A DNA stretch of 64,000 nt from the NCBI RefSeq assembly GCF_000427625.1, contig NZ_KE386569.1:3942313-4006312 (forward strand), written 5' to 3'. The stretch comes from Methylobacter luteus IMV-B-3098. GTDB taxonomy: Bacteria; Pseudomonadota; Gammaproteobacteria; Methylococcales; Methylomonadaceae. Under the pieces are notes generated by a model. The model saw nothing but the letters and a program-made list of their open reading frames with translations, was not told the origin of the DNA and did not search any database. A program made the position numbers and the translations under genes. Each line of letters opens with the position of its first letter. Position 1 is the stretch's first letter. Positions 26,218 to 35,453 of the stretch are shown in pieces.

Positions 26218-26303
26218 CCGCGTAGGGCGCATTAGCGATAGCGTAATGCGCCGAATGAAAGCTAACATGCGGCGGAATACGCTACGCTATTCCGCCCTAT
26301 GAG
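26218..26303. repeat. 86-bp dispersed repeat, copy 1 (double hairpin)
   Basis: Identical to 27517-27602 except at two positions, same orientation. It contains two hairpins: GGCGCATTA...TAATGCGCC and GGCGGAATA...TATTCCGCC, each with 9-bp arms. It is a common form of intergenic REP-like element. The pair flanks the SIR2-like gene. Confidence 0.92.
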
Positions 26304-26354
26304 CTATGAGCTCTTTTTGAGATGCGTATTAGACGTATTAAGTGAATATGAGCT

Positions 26355-27419
26355 TTAGAAAGATAGGCTTCGCCAGTATTCTTTTAAGAATTCACCACAA
26401 TATCCGTCTGTCATCAGTGTTGAAATCGACACATGATTTGATGCATTTGAATATAAATCATTTATTTGATGCATTATGACTTCTCTGTCGCTATATGAGA
26501 TCCCCAATGTTGTTGCGAAGCACCTGATATTTAGTATTCCATGATCATCAGTATAACCAGGAGCAATCAACTGCATATTCAATTTATGAAAAGCGAATCC
26601 CATAAAAACTAATCTAGTAGCCATAGTCATCCGTTTTCTGATTGCTGTAATTTCGCTTGATTCTGGGTCAGTGCCTTCGGTAAAGGTTTTTATTTTCTGA
26701 GCTAGCCTTAACAAATTTTCAGCACTAGGAGACTCGCCAAACATCATTCCATCTCCTCTATTATCCATAGGTAGAGTTCCAACATTACCATATGGATGAT
26801 AAATATTAATGCTTCTAACGAGTTCAGCTGCTTCAGGTTCAGATATTTTGTAATAGTTTTGTAATGCACAAAAAAGAAAATGCTCTATGCAGCGATCGTA
26901 ATTAAAAATGATCAAAGTAATAGTTTTAAACCTTTCCTTAAGATCGTCTTTTGTACAATTCTCGGTAAGTAACTGGAAAAATGGTATATACCAAGTGTTT
27001 TCTAGAGCGCTAAAGTTTATATTTGACTCAGATCTTTCCTGTTTGAAATAAAGAAGACTTTTTTTCTCGGCCGCTAATATTGATCGCACAATAGCCAATT
27101 TCCCACATAGGGCAATTTTGTCGTTATCCCGATGCGCATCAATAAAGTTATCAATTGAGATAGCTTGCGGTAATGCATCTCTAATATGCCAAGCGTGGCA
27201 AAGATATGGACTAATATCTCCTTTACGGTTATTAGGTTGGCGAGCAAGTACATCAAGAGCACCGATTATCTTATAGTCCCCGCTATCTAGCCGATGTCCA
27301 AAATCGTCATAGCGTATATCAAGAATCTTTGATATTTCTTTTTTGAGTTCATAACCTGTTGGTAGGTTAGCTTCCTTACTAGCACCGGCTCCAATTACAA
27401 ATACAGTATTTAGATTCAT
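26355..27419 (-). CDS. Stand-alone SIR2-like (SIR2_2) protein, candidate defence NADase
   Basis: A protein of 354 residues from the ATG at 27419; a TTG at 27455 would add 12 residues. VFVIGAGASKEANLPTGYEL is a well-preserved SIR2_2 nucleotide-binding motif (Gly-Ala-Gly-Ala-Ser), TLIIFNYDRCIEHFL keeps the Asn-Tyr-Asp triad region, INIYHPYG carries the expected His, and LVFMGFAFHKLNM is the late motif. SIR2-like proteins in defence islands deplete NAD+ on infection. It is strongly A+T-rich compared with its neighbours, which suggests transfer. It is flanked by 86-bp direct repeats on both sides. It has no partner gene in the window, so the system may be single-gene. Confidence 0.75.
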   Translation of the reverse strand: MNLNTVFVIGAGASKEANLPTGYELKKEISKILDIRYDDFGHRLDSGDYKIIGALDVLARQPNNRKGDISPYLCHAWHIRDALPQAISIDNFIDAHRDNDKIALCGKLAIVRSILAAEKKSLLYFKQERSESNINFSALENTWYIPFFQLLTENCTKDDLKERFKTITLIIFNYDRCIEHFLFCALQNYYKISEPEAAELVRSINIYHPYGNVGTLPMDNRGDGMMFGESPSAENLLRLAQKIKTFTEGTDPESSEITAIRKRMTMATRLVFMGFAFHKLNMQLIAPGYTDDHGILNIRCFATTLGISYSDREVIMHQINDLYSNASNHVSISTLMTDGYCGEFLKEYWRSLSF

Positions 27420-27516
27420 ACTTGATATGTTCTTATGAATGTTAATATATACCAATTATTTTTAGTCAAAGCGCCGCAGGCTTTCCGTCTTCGGCTAGCT
27501 CAGACAGTAGCTAAGC

Positions 27517-27602
27517 CCGCGTAGGGCGCATTAGCGACAGCGTAATGCGCCGAATGAAAGCTAACATGCGGCGGAATACGCTACACTATTCCGCCCTATG
27601 AG
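27517..27602. repeat. 86-bp dispersed repeat, copy 2 (double hairpin)
   Basis: Second copy of the element at 26218-26303 in the same orientation, with 84 of 86 positions identical. It lies just upstream of the SIR2-like gene and downstream of the membrane protein gene. Confidence 0.92.
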
Positions 27603-27643
27603 TTCTGCGCGGCTTCATAGTGAAGCATCCGTGGATGGATGGA

Positions 27644-28267
27644 TTAGACCTTTGCATCAAAGAAAGCCAGCTGAATGACGGCAATAGCGAAAGACACAAG
27701 CGCGGACGATATGATTCCCGTAAGCAGGCTGTCTCGATTACGCGACAAAAATCCTTGCGGTTGATTAGACATTGCTATCTGCGATCGACTCGAACCAAAT
27801 AGATTCACTGCCAGGGTAATTGGCGCAATAGCTATCGCCATAGCCGCCTCAGTGAAGTGCCGCTCTATCAGGGCGAGTGTTCCTACGAAGATGCCCAAGA
27901 CTCCAAAGTTGTTCAGAATAACCTTTCGAATACCAACAGAACGAAGGCAATGATCTTCAAGAAACTCTCTCAATTCTGCATAAACACCTCGGGCCTCCAG
28001 ATTTTTAGATGAGGTGTAGATAAAAACTGATTGCTTATCAAACTTCACCAAAAGGTACGGCTCAGCCGCCTTTACCTCAAGGCTATCGATGATATTGGGG
28101 CTGCGAGATGCAAGCTCTTCAATGCTTTCAAATTCAAAATCGGCATATCGGTAGGTGACCGAGGGAGCCACTTTGCGAATGAGGCTCTCAATATGTTCAA
28201 GGTCGCTCCGAGAAAGCCGGACGGCCTCAAGATGCTTTTCTAACGATGATTCGGTAACGCGTTTCAT
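27644..28267 (-). CDS. Membrane protein of unknown function with soluble N-terminal domain
   Basis: A protein of 207 residues from the ATG at 28267; upstream in-frame starts add 13 residues that look untranslated. An N-terminal soluble domain of about 115 residues (SLEKHLEAVRLSRSDLEHIE, then YRYADFEFESIEELASRSPN) resembles a sensor or adaptor. Two to three hydrophobic segments follow: FGVLGIFVGTLALI, AAMAIAIAPITLAVNLFG and GIISSALVSFAIAVIQLAF. I do not recognise the family. Its position beside the SIR2-like gene, on the same strand, could mean a linked role, but the 86-bp repeat separates them. Confidence 0.6.
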   Translation of the reverse strand: MKRVTESSLEKHLEAVRLSRSDLEHIESLIRKVAPSVTYRYADFEFESIEELASRSPNIIDSLEVKAAEPYLLVKFDKQSVFIYTSSKNLEARGVYAELREFLEDHCLRSVGIRKVILNNFGVLGIFVGTLALIERHFTEAAMAIAIAPITLAVNLFGSSRSQIAMSNQPQGFLSRNRDSLLTGIISSALVSFAIAVIQLAFFDAKV

Positions 28268-28463
28268 AATCGCTAACAAATAATTAAATAGTTTTCTGTA
28301 TATCATCCGTGATTACTTCATTCTGGGCAATAAATTCAGCGTGCCATCAAAACGCTAACGGTATATCTTCTCGTTCGGATGATATAGTTTCTTCTTATCT
28401 TATCGATTGCCTGTTATCGATAATAACCAGTCTCTCAAACAATTGTGATAAAAGACCAATTAA

Positions 28464-28493
28464 GGTCGCTATGTTAAGCTTAACATAGCGACC
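28464..28493. repeat. 30-bp perfect palindrome at the left end of the 398-bp element
   Basis: GGTCGCTATGTTAAG followed directly by its reverse complement CTTAACATAGCGACC, without a loop. At the right end a shorter palindrome GGTCGC-CA-GCGACC sits at 28880-28893. Confidence 0.9.
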
Positions 28494-28885
28494 CCTATGT
28501 GTAGGATTGAACTATGTGTAGTACACAATTGGCTGCTTGCTGCGAAGCGGTATTTCACTGGCCTACAGGGAAGAGGGAAGTTTATTTACTTAACATAGTT
28601 TTGCTGGTGTCCTGAAGTGAAAATCCACACACATTTCAGGAGATAGTAGTGAATTATTCCTTCCGACATTTAGTCAATGGCCGACTTGGTGATAAAGGAC
28701 AAGGCACCGGTAAGGCTCCAGGAACATAGGCCGCTATTACCCACTCAATGAGGCACTAATACAGTTTTCCTTTAGGCAAGGAAACTATGCGTAGACACTA
28801 TCAGCACAATGCCTTGTCGCACAAGGAACGAGCCGCAATGTGGCGGTGCAACTACACATAGTTCAGTCCTACACATAGAGGTCGC
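28488..28885. mobile_element. MITE-like element, 398 bp, with 35-bp terminal inverted repeats
   Basis: The left end 28488-28522 and the right end 28851-28885 are inverted repeats that differ at only 2 of 35 positions (core CTATGTGTAGGA). The interior has no transposase. It holds a short GTG-started frame (28649-28729, 26 residues) with AGGAG seven bases upstream. I found no certain target duplication because GGTCGC/GCGACC palindromes adjoin both ends. The whole 28268-29237 gap has no larger gene. Confidence 0.8.
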
Positions 28886-29237
28886 CAGCGACCAATCGAT
28901 AAGTTCAAAATGACGACTGGTGACACGCGTGTTGGGTCTACCCCTTCAAGATTGAAGCAACCAGTGTATCCCGAAACTGTTTTGGGTCTGTCATCCCTTA
29001 TTAAAAAACCAAGTACAAAAGGTACTGGTATTTTTATCAGCTGAGTTTGAGAGATTGTGTAAAATATCGGCCCCAAATCATGATGATTTAAGCCGTTTAT
29101 AGAAACAGAAGCTCCAGACTTTTAGGGAGATGCCTGATTGGCTGCTCATGATGTAAAAACATAATAATTAAAAAAATTTCAAGGAAGTTGCCTTCCTGAA
29201 AAACATTACCCTCCCTAATAATAAGGAAATATTCGCT

Positions 29238-31949
29238 ATGAGACAGGCGAGCTTTAAAATACGAAATCTGGCTATCATCTTTGCAGCCTTAACCAGCGCT
29301 GATGCGGCTGCCTCCAATCTGATCATTTCAACGGATACGACATGGCATGCGGGTGAAGTGCCCGACCTGCGTGACCAGTCAGTTCAAATTGCAAACGGGG
29401 CCACGCTGACGATTGAAGGAGGCGCCGAGGTTGAAAGGGGGGATATCCAGGTATTTGGCACGCTCAATGTGGTAGGCAGGCCTGATGCTTTAGTGGATCT
29501 TAGAGGTGTCTCTATCACCATAACGAATAATGATCCTGATGCCATAAATGACGGGCGTGTCAATATTGCCTATGCCTATATCATAGGTGCAAATTCTTCC
29601 CTGTTTGTCAGGGCGCCAGATTACCATGGTTCCATTACCTTGACAGATTCAATAGTCAACTACACCAACTATTGGCCTTCCGTGGGCCTCGGGTATCCCA
29701 TAGCGGATGCCCACATTGAGCGGAATGTCTTCTACGTAGCCGGAGGCATCCATGTCGGCACAAATAATAACGTATCGGTCTATATCAAAAACAACGTTTT
29801 CGCCGAACTGCTTACCACTGCGGTTGAGAACTGGGCTAGCGATAGCGGCGCAACGGTTGTTGAGAACAACAGCTTTCTCAATACGAACCTGGCCCTTTCT
29901 TTAGAAAATCGTTATGAAGATTCCAGCCACGCGGCGATTTCAGCCGCTGACAATTACTTTGGCACTACGGATACCGCGTTGATTGACGAGATGATCCATG
30001 ACAAAAAGGATGATCTTTTGGCAGATTCGGTTATAAGCACCTCTCATACCAATGCACCGTCGCCAGGTACTCCCAGGTTTTTTGCCGGAACCGACGGCAA
30101 TGACGCACTGGTCGGCGGCGGCGCTGAAAATGGCTTTTTGATAGGTGGACCAGGTATCGATACGGTTGTTTATGGCAATGCGAGCGATCAGTACAAGATC
30201 AATAGCAACCGCCCCTATGTCAGGAGTACTCTTATAAGTACGGACATAATTCGTCACATTGCGGTTAGCGATACCACTGCCGGCGCTGGTGTTGACATGC
30301 TCGAAGGTGTGGAGCGGCTACAGTTTTCCGACAAGTCAATCGCCTTTGATATCGACGGCAACGCCGGCAAGGTCGCCAGAATTCTTGGCGCCGTGTTTGG
30401 CAAGGACGCAGTGGCCAACGCCGAATATGCCGGCACCTACCTGGCGCTGCTCGATAAGGGCATGAGCTATGAGGATCTCATGATGCGGGCCTTGAATGAG
30501 AAGCTCGGCATCGGTTTTTCCGATGCCGATGAAATCAAACTGCTGTATCAGAACATCGTCGGCAGTCAGCCATCCAAGGCGAATCTGATCCACTGGACCG
30601 CAACTATCGCTTCCGGACGATATACCCAGGCATCTTTCGGCGTCCTGGAAGCCGAACTGGAATCGAACGCCACCAATATCAACCTCGCCGGTCTGGCGGA
30701 AACAGGTCTAAATTTCATAAGCCCTACAGATAGCAACATTATTGTTGGCACGGCAAATCCGGATACATTGACCGGAAATGACGGAAATGACATCATCGAA
30801 GGTCTTGCGGGCATAGACACGGTCGTTTACAACGATGCGCATGGGCAATACACGGTCAGCCTTAACGGCGCTGTCGCCACGGTCGGAGATAATGGCATGG
30901 GCATTGATACGCTTACGGGCGTTGAACGGCTAGAGTTCTCCGACCAGTCGCTTGCGCTTGACCTCAACGGTAATGCCGGCAAGGTCGCCAGAATCCTTGG
31001 CGCCGTGTTTGGCAAGGATGCGGTGGCAAATGTTTTCTATACCGGTATCGGCTTGCAGCTGCTTGATGACGGCATGAGCTATGAAGAACTCATGCAGTTG
31101 GCGTTGGATACGAAACTCGGCGCCGGCTTTTCCGACGCCGATGAAGTCAGGCTGTTTTATCGAAACCTCACCGGCAGTCAGCCATCCCAGGCGGATCTGG
31201 ACTACTGGACCGGGATCATCGCCTCCGGCCAATATACCCAGGCATCCCTCGGTGTCCTGGTGGCCGAACTGGAATTGAACGCCACTAACATCAACCTTGC
31301 TGGTCTGGAAAAAACCGGCTTAATCTTCTTAAGCGCCTCAAATAAGAATGACATGATCCTTGGCACGGCAGGCCCTGATGTCCTGTCTGAAAGTGCCGAA
31401 AATGACATTATCGACGGTCTTTCAGGCATAGATACCGTTATTTACGGCGATGCGCATGACCAGTACATGATCAGTCTCAACGGCCCTGCTGCTAAGATTG
31501 GCGATAACACGAGCATTGACCACCTTATGAGCGTGGAACGGCTACGGTTCTCAGATCAGTCGCTTGCGCTTGACATCGACGGCAATGCCGGCAAAGTCGC
31601 CAGAATTCTTGGCGCCGTGTTTGGCAAGAATGCGGTGGCCAACGCTGAATATGCCCGTATCGGCCTGCAGCTGCTTGATGACGGCATGAGCTATGAGGAA
31701 CTCATGATGCTCGCTCTGAATACGAAGCTCGGCGCCGGCTTTTCCAATGCCGCTGAAGTCAGGCTGCTGTATCGAAACCTCGTCGGCAGCCAGCCATCCC
31801 AGGCAGAGCTTAACCACTGGATCGGGACCATCGCCTCCGGACAACATACCCAGGCATCCCTCGGCGTCATGGCTGCTGAGCTGGAATTGAACGCCACCAA
31901 CATCAACCTTGCCGGTCTGGTTAAAACAGGATTGGTGTATACCAACTGA
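29238..31949 (+). CDS. Secreted protein with beta-helix N-terminus and three DUF4214 repeats
   Basis: A protein of 903 residues with a signal peptide ending near Ala25 (LTSADAAAS). Residues about 30-270 look like a right-handed beta-helix (repeated short strands such as ATLTIEGGAEVERGDIQVFG). Then three tandem units of about 205 residues follow. Each has a Gly/Asp-rich RTX-like segment (GGAENGFLIGGPGIDTVVYG), VERLQFSDKS-type strands, and a helical DUF4214 domain (VARILGAVFGKDAVAN ... LYQNIVGSQPS ... GVLEAELESNATNINLAGL). DUF4214 domains are found in bacterial surface and S-layer-type proteins. The RTX motifs suggest calcium binding. Ribosome site AAGGA lies ten bases upstream. It stands alone. 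Confidence 0.82.
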   Translation: MRQASFKIRNLAIIFAALTSADAAASNLIISTDTTWHAGEVPDLRDQSVQIANGATLTIEGGAEVERGDIQVFGTLNVVGRPDALVDLRGVSITITNNDPDAINDGRVNIAYAYIIGANSSLFVRAPDYHGSITLTDSIVNYTNYWPSVGLGYPIADAHIERNVFYVAGGIHVGTNNNVSVYIKNNVFAELLTTAVENWASDSGATVVENNSFLNTNLALSLENRYEDSSHAAISAADNYFGTTDTALIDEMIHDKKDDLLADSVISTSHTNAPSPGTPRFFAGTDGNDALVGGGAENGFLIGGPGIDTVVYGNASDQYKINSNRPYVRSTLISTDIIRHIAVSDTTAGAGVDMLEGVERLQFSDKSIAFDIDGNAGKVARILGAVFGKDAVANAEYAGTYLALLDKGMSYEDLMMRALNEKLGIGFSDADEIKLLYQNIVGSQPSKANLIHWTATIASGRYTQASFGVLEAELESNATNINLAGLAETGLNFISPTDSNIIVGTANPDTLTGNDGNDIIEGLAGIDTVVYNDAHGQYTVSLNGAVATVGDNGMGIDTLTGVERLEFSDQSLALDLNGNAGKVARILGAVFGKDAVANVFYTGIGLQLLDDGMSYEELMQLALDTKLGAGFSDADEVRLFYRNLTGSQPSQADLDYWTGIIASGQYTQASLGVLVAELELNATNINLAGLEKTGLIFLSASNKNDMILGTAGPDVLSESAENDIIDGLSGIDTVIYGDAHDQYMISLNGPAAKIGDNTSIDHLMSVERLRFSDQSLALDIDGNAGKVARILGAVFGKNAVANAEYARIGLQLLDDGMSYEELMMLALNTKLGAGFSNAAEVRLLYRNLVGSQPSQAELNHWIGTIASGQHTQASLGVMAAELELNATNINLAGLVKTGLVYTN

Positions 31950-31952
31950 TAA

Positions 31953-32200
31953 CTGATGTTACGCTTGGGCAGCTTTTTTATGCCGTTTGCCGCTCCCGAG
32001 CACTACAGCTCTTGAGTCTTCTTTACCGAAAGCGGCCAAATGCTCGCGTAGGTGCGAATTCATTCGCACTCAACAAGAGCCATACCGCTTTCTGGAAAGC
32101 TTGGGCGGGCGTCTCGGGTCGAATACCCTATAGGGCACAAGTGAATTCGACCCTACAGGCACACGCTTGACGTATGGACAAATTGTCTGCGTAACATCAG
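31953..32200. mobile_element. MITE-like element, 248 bp, 12-bp perfect terminal inverted repeats, copy A
   Basis: The ends are CTGATGTTACGC (31953-31964) and GCGTAACATCAG (32189-32200). The interior has inverted GTAGGTGCGAATTCATTCGCAC-type and GGGTCGAAT/ATTCGACCC segments (positions about 32048-32155). A second copy in the opposite orientation is at 37581-37770. It occupies most of the 375-bp gap between the DUF4214 gene and the cupin. Confidence 0.85.
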
Positions 32201-32324
32201 AGTTTAATTTGCCACAAGAATGGAGATTGCCGGCGGCTTCTGGCAGCGCAGTCTGGACAACGCTTCAGGCAGTCGGTATGTCCTGATAAGTTGCTGATTT
32301 TTTATTGAGTTTAAGGAATTAACT

Positions 32325-32696
32325 ATGGAAACGGTGTTTCGCTTCAACCCCGAAACCGAATTCTACACCGACGAGAAATGTTTCATCATCGAGCTGCTCA
32401 ATACGCCCGATGACGAAACCTGTTCAATTGCCCGCGCCCGCGTCGAACCCGGCATTACGACCTGCCTGCATGCCGTTCGCGGCACGGTGGAACGCTATGT
32501 CATTCTTGAAGGGGAGGCGGAAGTGGAAATTGATGGCACTCCGTTCGTAACAGTTCGCCCTCTTGATATCGTGTATATTCCAACCGGCATTTCTCAACGC
32601 ATCAGGAATACCGGCAAAACCGATCTTGTCTTTCTTGCGATTTGTACGCCGCGATTCAAGCCGGAATCTTACCTGGATTTGGAAAATTCCAGATGA
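32325..32696 (+). CDS. Small single-domain cupin protein
   Basis: A protein of 123 residues. ARARVEPGITTCLHAVRGTV and ERYVILEGEAEVEIDGTPF, then VRPLDIVYIPTGISQRIRNT follow the two cupin motifs. The metal ligand pattern is partial: one His is in TTCLHAV and one Glu in ERYVILEGE, but the second motif lacks the usual His. Cupins of this size bind metal or small ligands. It is separated from the phenol cluster on the opposite strand by 180 bp, so a functional link is not shown. Confidence 0.82.
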   Translation: METVFRFNPETEFYTDEKCFIIELLNTPDDETCSIARARVEPGITTCLHAVRGTVERYVILEGEAEVEIDGTPFVTVRPLDIVYIPTGISQRIRNTGKTDLVFLAICTPRFKPESYLDLENSR

Positions 32697-32878
32697 TGCA
32701 AGGTTTTGAATGGACCGAACGACGTCCAGTCAATGCCGGTGCATGCCCCCCGCCGAAGCTGACCCGGTCCGCCGGTATTGTCCGGCTATCCGGCCGCTTT
32801 CGATTTCCTGCTCAATTACTGGGGCCGAATCCACGCTTGTCCAATTAATACGACAGAACCATCCTCATGGTTCGCTTC

Positions 32879-34435
32879 TTATGTATCCAGGTCGATACCC
32901 GATTTGCCCGGCGCCAGGATATTGTTTGGATCGAGCGCGCGCTTGAGGGTCTTGTTGATCTCGCGCTGCACAGGGCCAAAGCTGTCGGCGACGCGATGCA
33001 TGAACGCAGAGTTTACCCGATAGACGCCGTAGCCGTGTTTTTCGAACTCGCCCAGCAGTTCGGCGAAGCAGTCATAGGCGCGCTTCATCTCCTCCTCATC
33101 GGTGCGGTTGTAGAGCACATCGATAATATGGTGCATGGCGCGCTGGGTGACGATGAATTCCCCGACATAATCCAGACCGTGCTTGTTGAGGATTTGGGTC
33201 GCCAGCTCGACCTGTTTGAGAGTCTCCGAGCCCCTGGCCTGGCTCACCGGCGCGAACCACATGGAGCCACCGCCGCCGCGCCAGTTATACAGAGCGAACT
33301 CGGTCAGGGTCATGTTGCCGCGCATGAGGTCGGCGCGGTACTTGAACGCCGGGTCGCTGCCGGCCTGCTCCTCGGTGACGATCTCGCCCTTGCCGGATTT
33401 CTGAACCAGTTCGGTGACGATCTTCCAGTTGATGTCGACATGCGCCTGAGTGCCGTACAGCGCGCCATAGACGGTCCAGGCGCCGATCTTGCGCTCGTCG
33501 CGGATGCGCTGGATGATTTCCTTCGAGGTAGCGCCTTTGTCCGTGGTGTAATCGGAGCGGCGCACAGTGGCGCTGGCTTCGTAAAGAGTGCCGACGAATA
33601 CCACGCCGTTGGGAATGATGCCGTTGATGCTCAACGGACGAAACAGTTCCACCAGGTCCGCTATATCCTCGTCCTTCTGGTACTTGACCGCGAACGGCTT
33701 GAAGACATCCGGCTGCGGCATCAGCCAGAGGCCCATCTTGGTCACGATGCCGAAATTGGACTGCGTGAAGATGCCGTCCAGGTACGGGCCGTAACCCCAC
33801 TTGAACACCTGCCAGGTATTGGAACCCTTAACGCCGCCCATAGCCGTGCGCAGCACTTTGCCGTTGGCCAGCACCACTTCCATGCCGCACTGGAACAGGA
33901 AATGTTCGGCGTAGGGCGTATAGCCCACGCCGCGGTCCAGTGTATTGCCGACCGGGCCGACGATGGCGGACGGCGCGGGCGGATCGACCCACAGCTTGTA
34001 GCCTTTTTCCCTGATGTAATCGACCAGCTGCTGGTAGGTCACGCCCGGCTCGACCAGGGCGGTGCACAGATCCGGGTCGACATCGATGATCTTGTTCATC
34101 TTCTTCAGGTCCAGGATCACCTGGCCGCGATGGTGCGGGGCGGCGGATCCGTAACCGAGATTGTGGCCGGTGGATACGGTCCATACCGGAATCCTGTGGC
34201 CATTGCAGATCGCCACGACGCCCTGCACCTGTTCCACCGTGGTGGCGATCAGGACTGCGGAAGGCGCATGCTTGGATTCATCCACAGGCATCATGATCTT
34301 CATGTAAGGCGCGAGTTGCTCTTCCTGGACCAGGACGTTATCGGCGCCCAGCAGTTTGCGGAATTTCTCGATGGCTTTCTGGAACTCTTGTTGCACGACT
34401 CCGCGCGGAAGTATGGCAGGGGTTGGGTCGGTCAT
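32879..34435 (-). CDS. FAD-linked 4-alkylphenol hydroxylase (p-cresol methylhydroxylase / eugenol hydroxylase flavoprotein)
   Basis: A protein of 518 residues of the vanillyl-alcohol-oxidase/PCMH family. The FAD-binding domain shows PVWTVSTGHNLGYGSAAPHH and ALVEPGVTYQQLVDYIREKG, and GPVGNTLDRGVGYTPYAEHF contains the segment usual before the substrate domain; FGIVTKMGLWLMPQPDVF is the FAD motif end. These enzymes oxidise the benzylic position of 4-alkylphenols by a quinone methide, with water as oxygen donor, and pass electrons to a c-type cytochrome. That cytochrome gene lies two genes upstream, as in known pchCF/ehyAB clusters. Periplasmic or cytoplasmic placement of this subunit is not obvious; no signal peptide is visible. 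Confidence 0.85.
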   Translation of the reverse strand: MTDPTPAILPRGVVQQEFQKAIEKFRKLLGADNVLVQEEQLAPYMKIMMPVDESKHAPSAVLIATTVEQVQGVVAICNGHRIPVWTVSTGHNLGYGSAAPHHRGQVILDLKKMNKIIDVDPDLCTALVEPGVTYQQLVDYIREKGYKLWVDPPAPSAIVGPVGNTLDRGVGYTPYAEHFLFQCGMEVVLANGKVLRTAMGGVKGSNTWQVFKWGYGPYLDGIFTQSNFGIVTKMGLWLMPQPDVFKPFAVKYQKDEDIADLVELFRPLSINGIIPNGVVFVGTLYEASATVRRSDYTTDKGATSKEIIQRIRDERKIGAWTVYGALYGTQAHVDINWKIVTELVQKSGKGEIVTEEQAGSDPAFKYRADLMRGNMTLTEFALYNWRGGGGSMWFAPVSQARGSETLKQVELATQILNKHGLDYVGEFIVTQRAMHHIIDVLYNRTDEEEMKRAYDCFAELLGEFEKHGYGVYRVNSAFMHRVADSFGPVQREINKTLKRALDPNNILAPGKSGIDLDT

Positions 34436-34448
34436 TGCTTGGACTCCT

Positions 34449-35051
34449 TCAAGTTTCGATCGCGAAAGAAACGAAATGCCCGGTCAAAGGCGACAGATCG
34501 GCGGCTAGCGGTGCCATGCCGGTCTGCGCGGTGCCCGGCGAGGCAAGGGCGAAACCGAGGGCCGTGGTCCACGGCTGCAAGTCGTCGGCTGCGCCGTTGC
34601 GCAGCCGGGCCGCCAGTCCGGAAGACGCCTTGCCGTAGAGCAGGCGATGGCGGGATTGCCCGGCACTGATCGAATGATACCCCAGCCACTGCAAACGGGC
34701 GTCCGAGGCACGCGCCAGCTCGACGATCAGCGCGGCACTGGCATCATCGACCAGACCGATGATCCGGATCTGCGGTCCGGAGCGCAGCAGCCGGGTGAAA
34801 TCCTGCACGAAGCCCATGCCGAGATCCGTGCGTTGCACTCGCAGGTGCTTGTCCGGCAATGCCGCAGCGATGCCCTGAAGGAAAGCCGACTGTTCGGCTT
34901 CGCCGCTGACCAGCACCAGGATGGGTGGTATCGGCTGGGCCTGGGCACTGGCCGCGTTATTGGTCGGGGACAGGTCCCAGCGTCCCATGGTTATGCCGGC
35001 GAGAACGCTCAGGGCGATACCTTTGAGAATGAAACGGCGCGAGACATTCAT
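34449..35051 (-). CDS. Tat-exported protein of unknown function in the alkylphenol cluster
   Basis: A protein of 200 residues from the ATG at 35051, which has AAGGAG seven bases upstream; a longer frame to 35165 would have an implausible leader. MNVSRRFILKGIALSVLAG is a twin-arginine signal with the S-R-R-F pattern. The rest (LVLVSGEAEQSAFLQGIAAA, LWLGYHSIS-type stretches and AADDLQPWTTALGFALASP) has no family I know. It lies between the cytochrome and the flavoprotein, 13 bp before the latter, so it is probably part of the enzyme system or its maturation. Confidence 0.7.
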   Translation of the reverse strand: MNVSRRFILKGIALSVLAGITMGRWDLSPTNNAASAQAQPIPPILVLVSGEAEQSAFLQGIAAALPDKHLRVQRTDLGMGFVQDFTRLLRSGPQIRIIGLVDDASAALIVELARASDARLQWLGYHSISAGQSRHRLLYGKASSGLAARLRNGAADDLQPWTTALGFALASPGTAQTGMAPLAADLSPLTGHFVSFAIET

Positions 35052-35061
35052 GACAGACTCC

Positions 35062-35391
35062 TTATTTCTGCGGCACGGTGGACTTGGACAGATAATCGGC
35101 GACGTCCTGCAAAGCCTTATCATCAATAAAAGAGACCGAAAAGGCCGGCATCGCCCCCCAGCCATGGCGGACCCAGGCGCTGATATACGCGGGCGTCAAG
35201 TGCCGGCCCTTGATCACCGGGCCGACCCCGACGTCATGACAATAACCGCAGACCTTGGCGTAGACATCTTCCCCGCTTTCCCAGGTGCCGCCGTCTTTGG
35301 CGAAGGCAGAAGCCGAGAGCAAAGCGAGAGAAAGAGCTGCGCAGGCTTTGAACGTCCGCTGCACGCCTTGACGGGTCATCGATGAGGGCAT
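35062..35391 (-). CDS. c-type cytochrome, electron acceptor of the alkylphenol hydroxylase
   Basis: A protein of 109 residues with a signal peptide (ACAALSLALLSASAFA, cleavage near residue 31). One haem site CGYCH is followed by GVGPVIKGRHLTPAYISAWV and the methionine ligand in GWGAMPAFSVSFI. It matches the small PchC/EhyA-type cytochromes that accept electrons from the flavoprotein. AAGGAG precedes the start. First of the three-gene cytochrome, Tat-protein and flavoprotein series, downstream of the aldehyde dehydrogenase gene (62-bp gap). Confidence 0.87.
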   Translation of the reverse strand: MPSSMTRQGVQRTFKACAALSLALLSASAFAKDGGTWESGEDVYAKVCGYCHDVGVGPVIKGRHLTPAYISAWVRHGWGAMPAFSVSFIDDKALQDVADYLSKSTVPQK

Positions 35392-35453
35392 GTCGTGCTC
35401 CTTATGGATAGTGGAAGGTTAACGGAAAGACACAGGTTGTCCTTCGCCAGCAT

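Noticed and set aside
28649-28729. 26-residue peptide gene inside the MITE-like element
   Set aside because: The GTG has a good AGGAG site, but the peptide is short, has no known relatives to my knowledge and lies in a non-autonomous element. Not called as a gene.
32867-34669. Long plus-strand open frame of 600 codons
   Set aside because: It lies opposite the flavoprotein gene, which has clear family motifs. G+C-rich coding DNA often leaves antisense frames open; the translation shows no recognisable domain.
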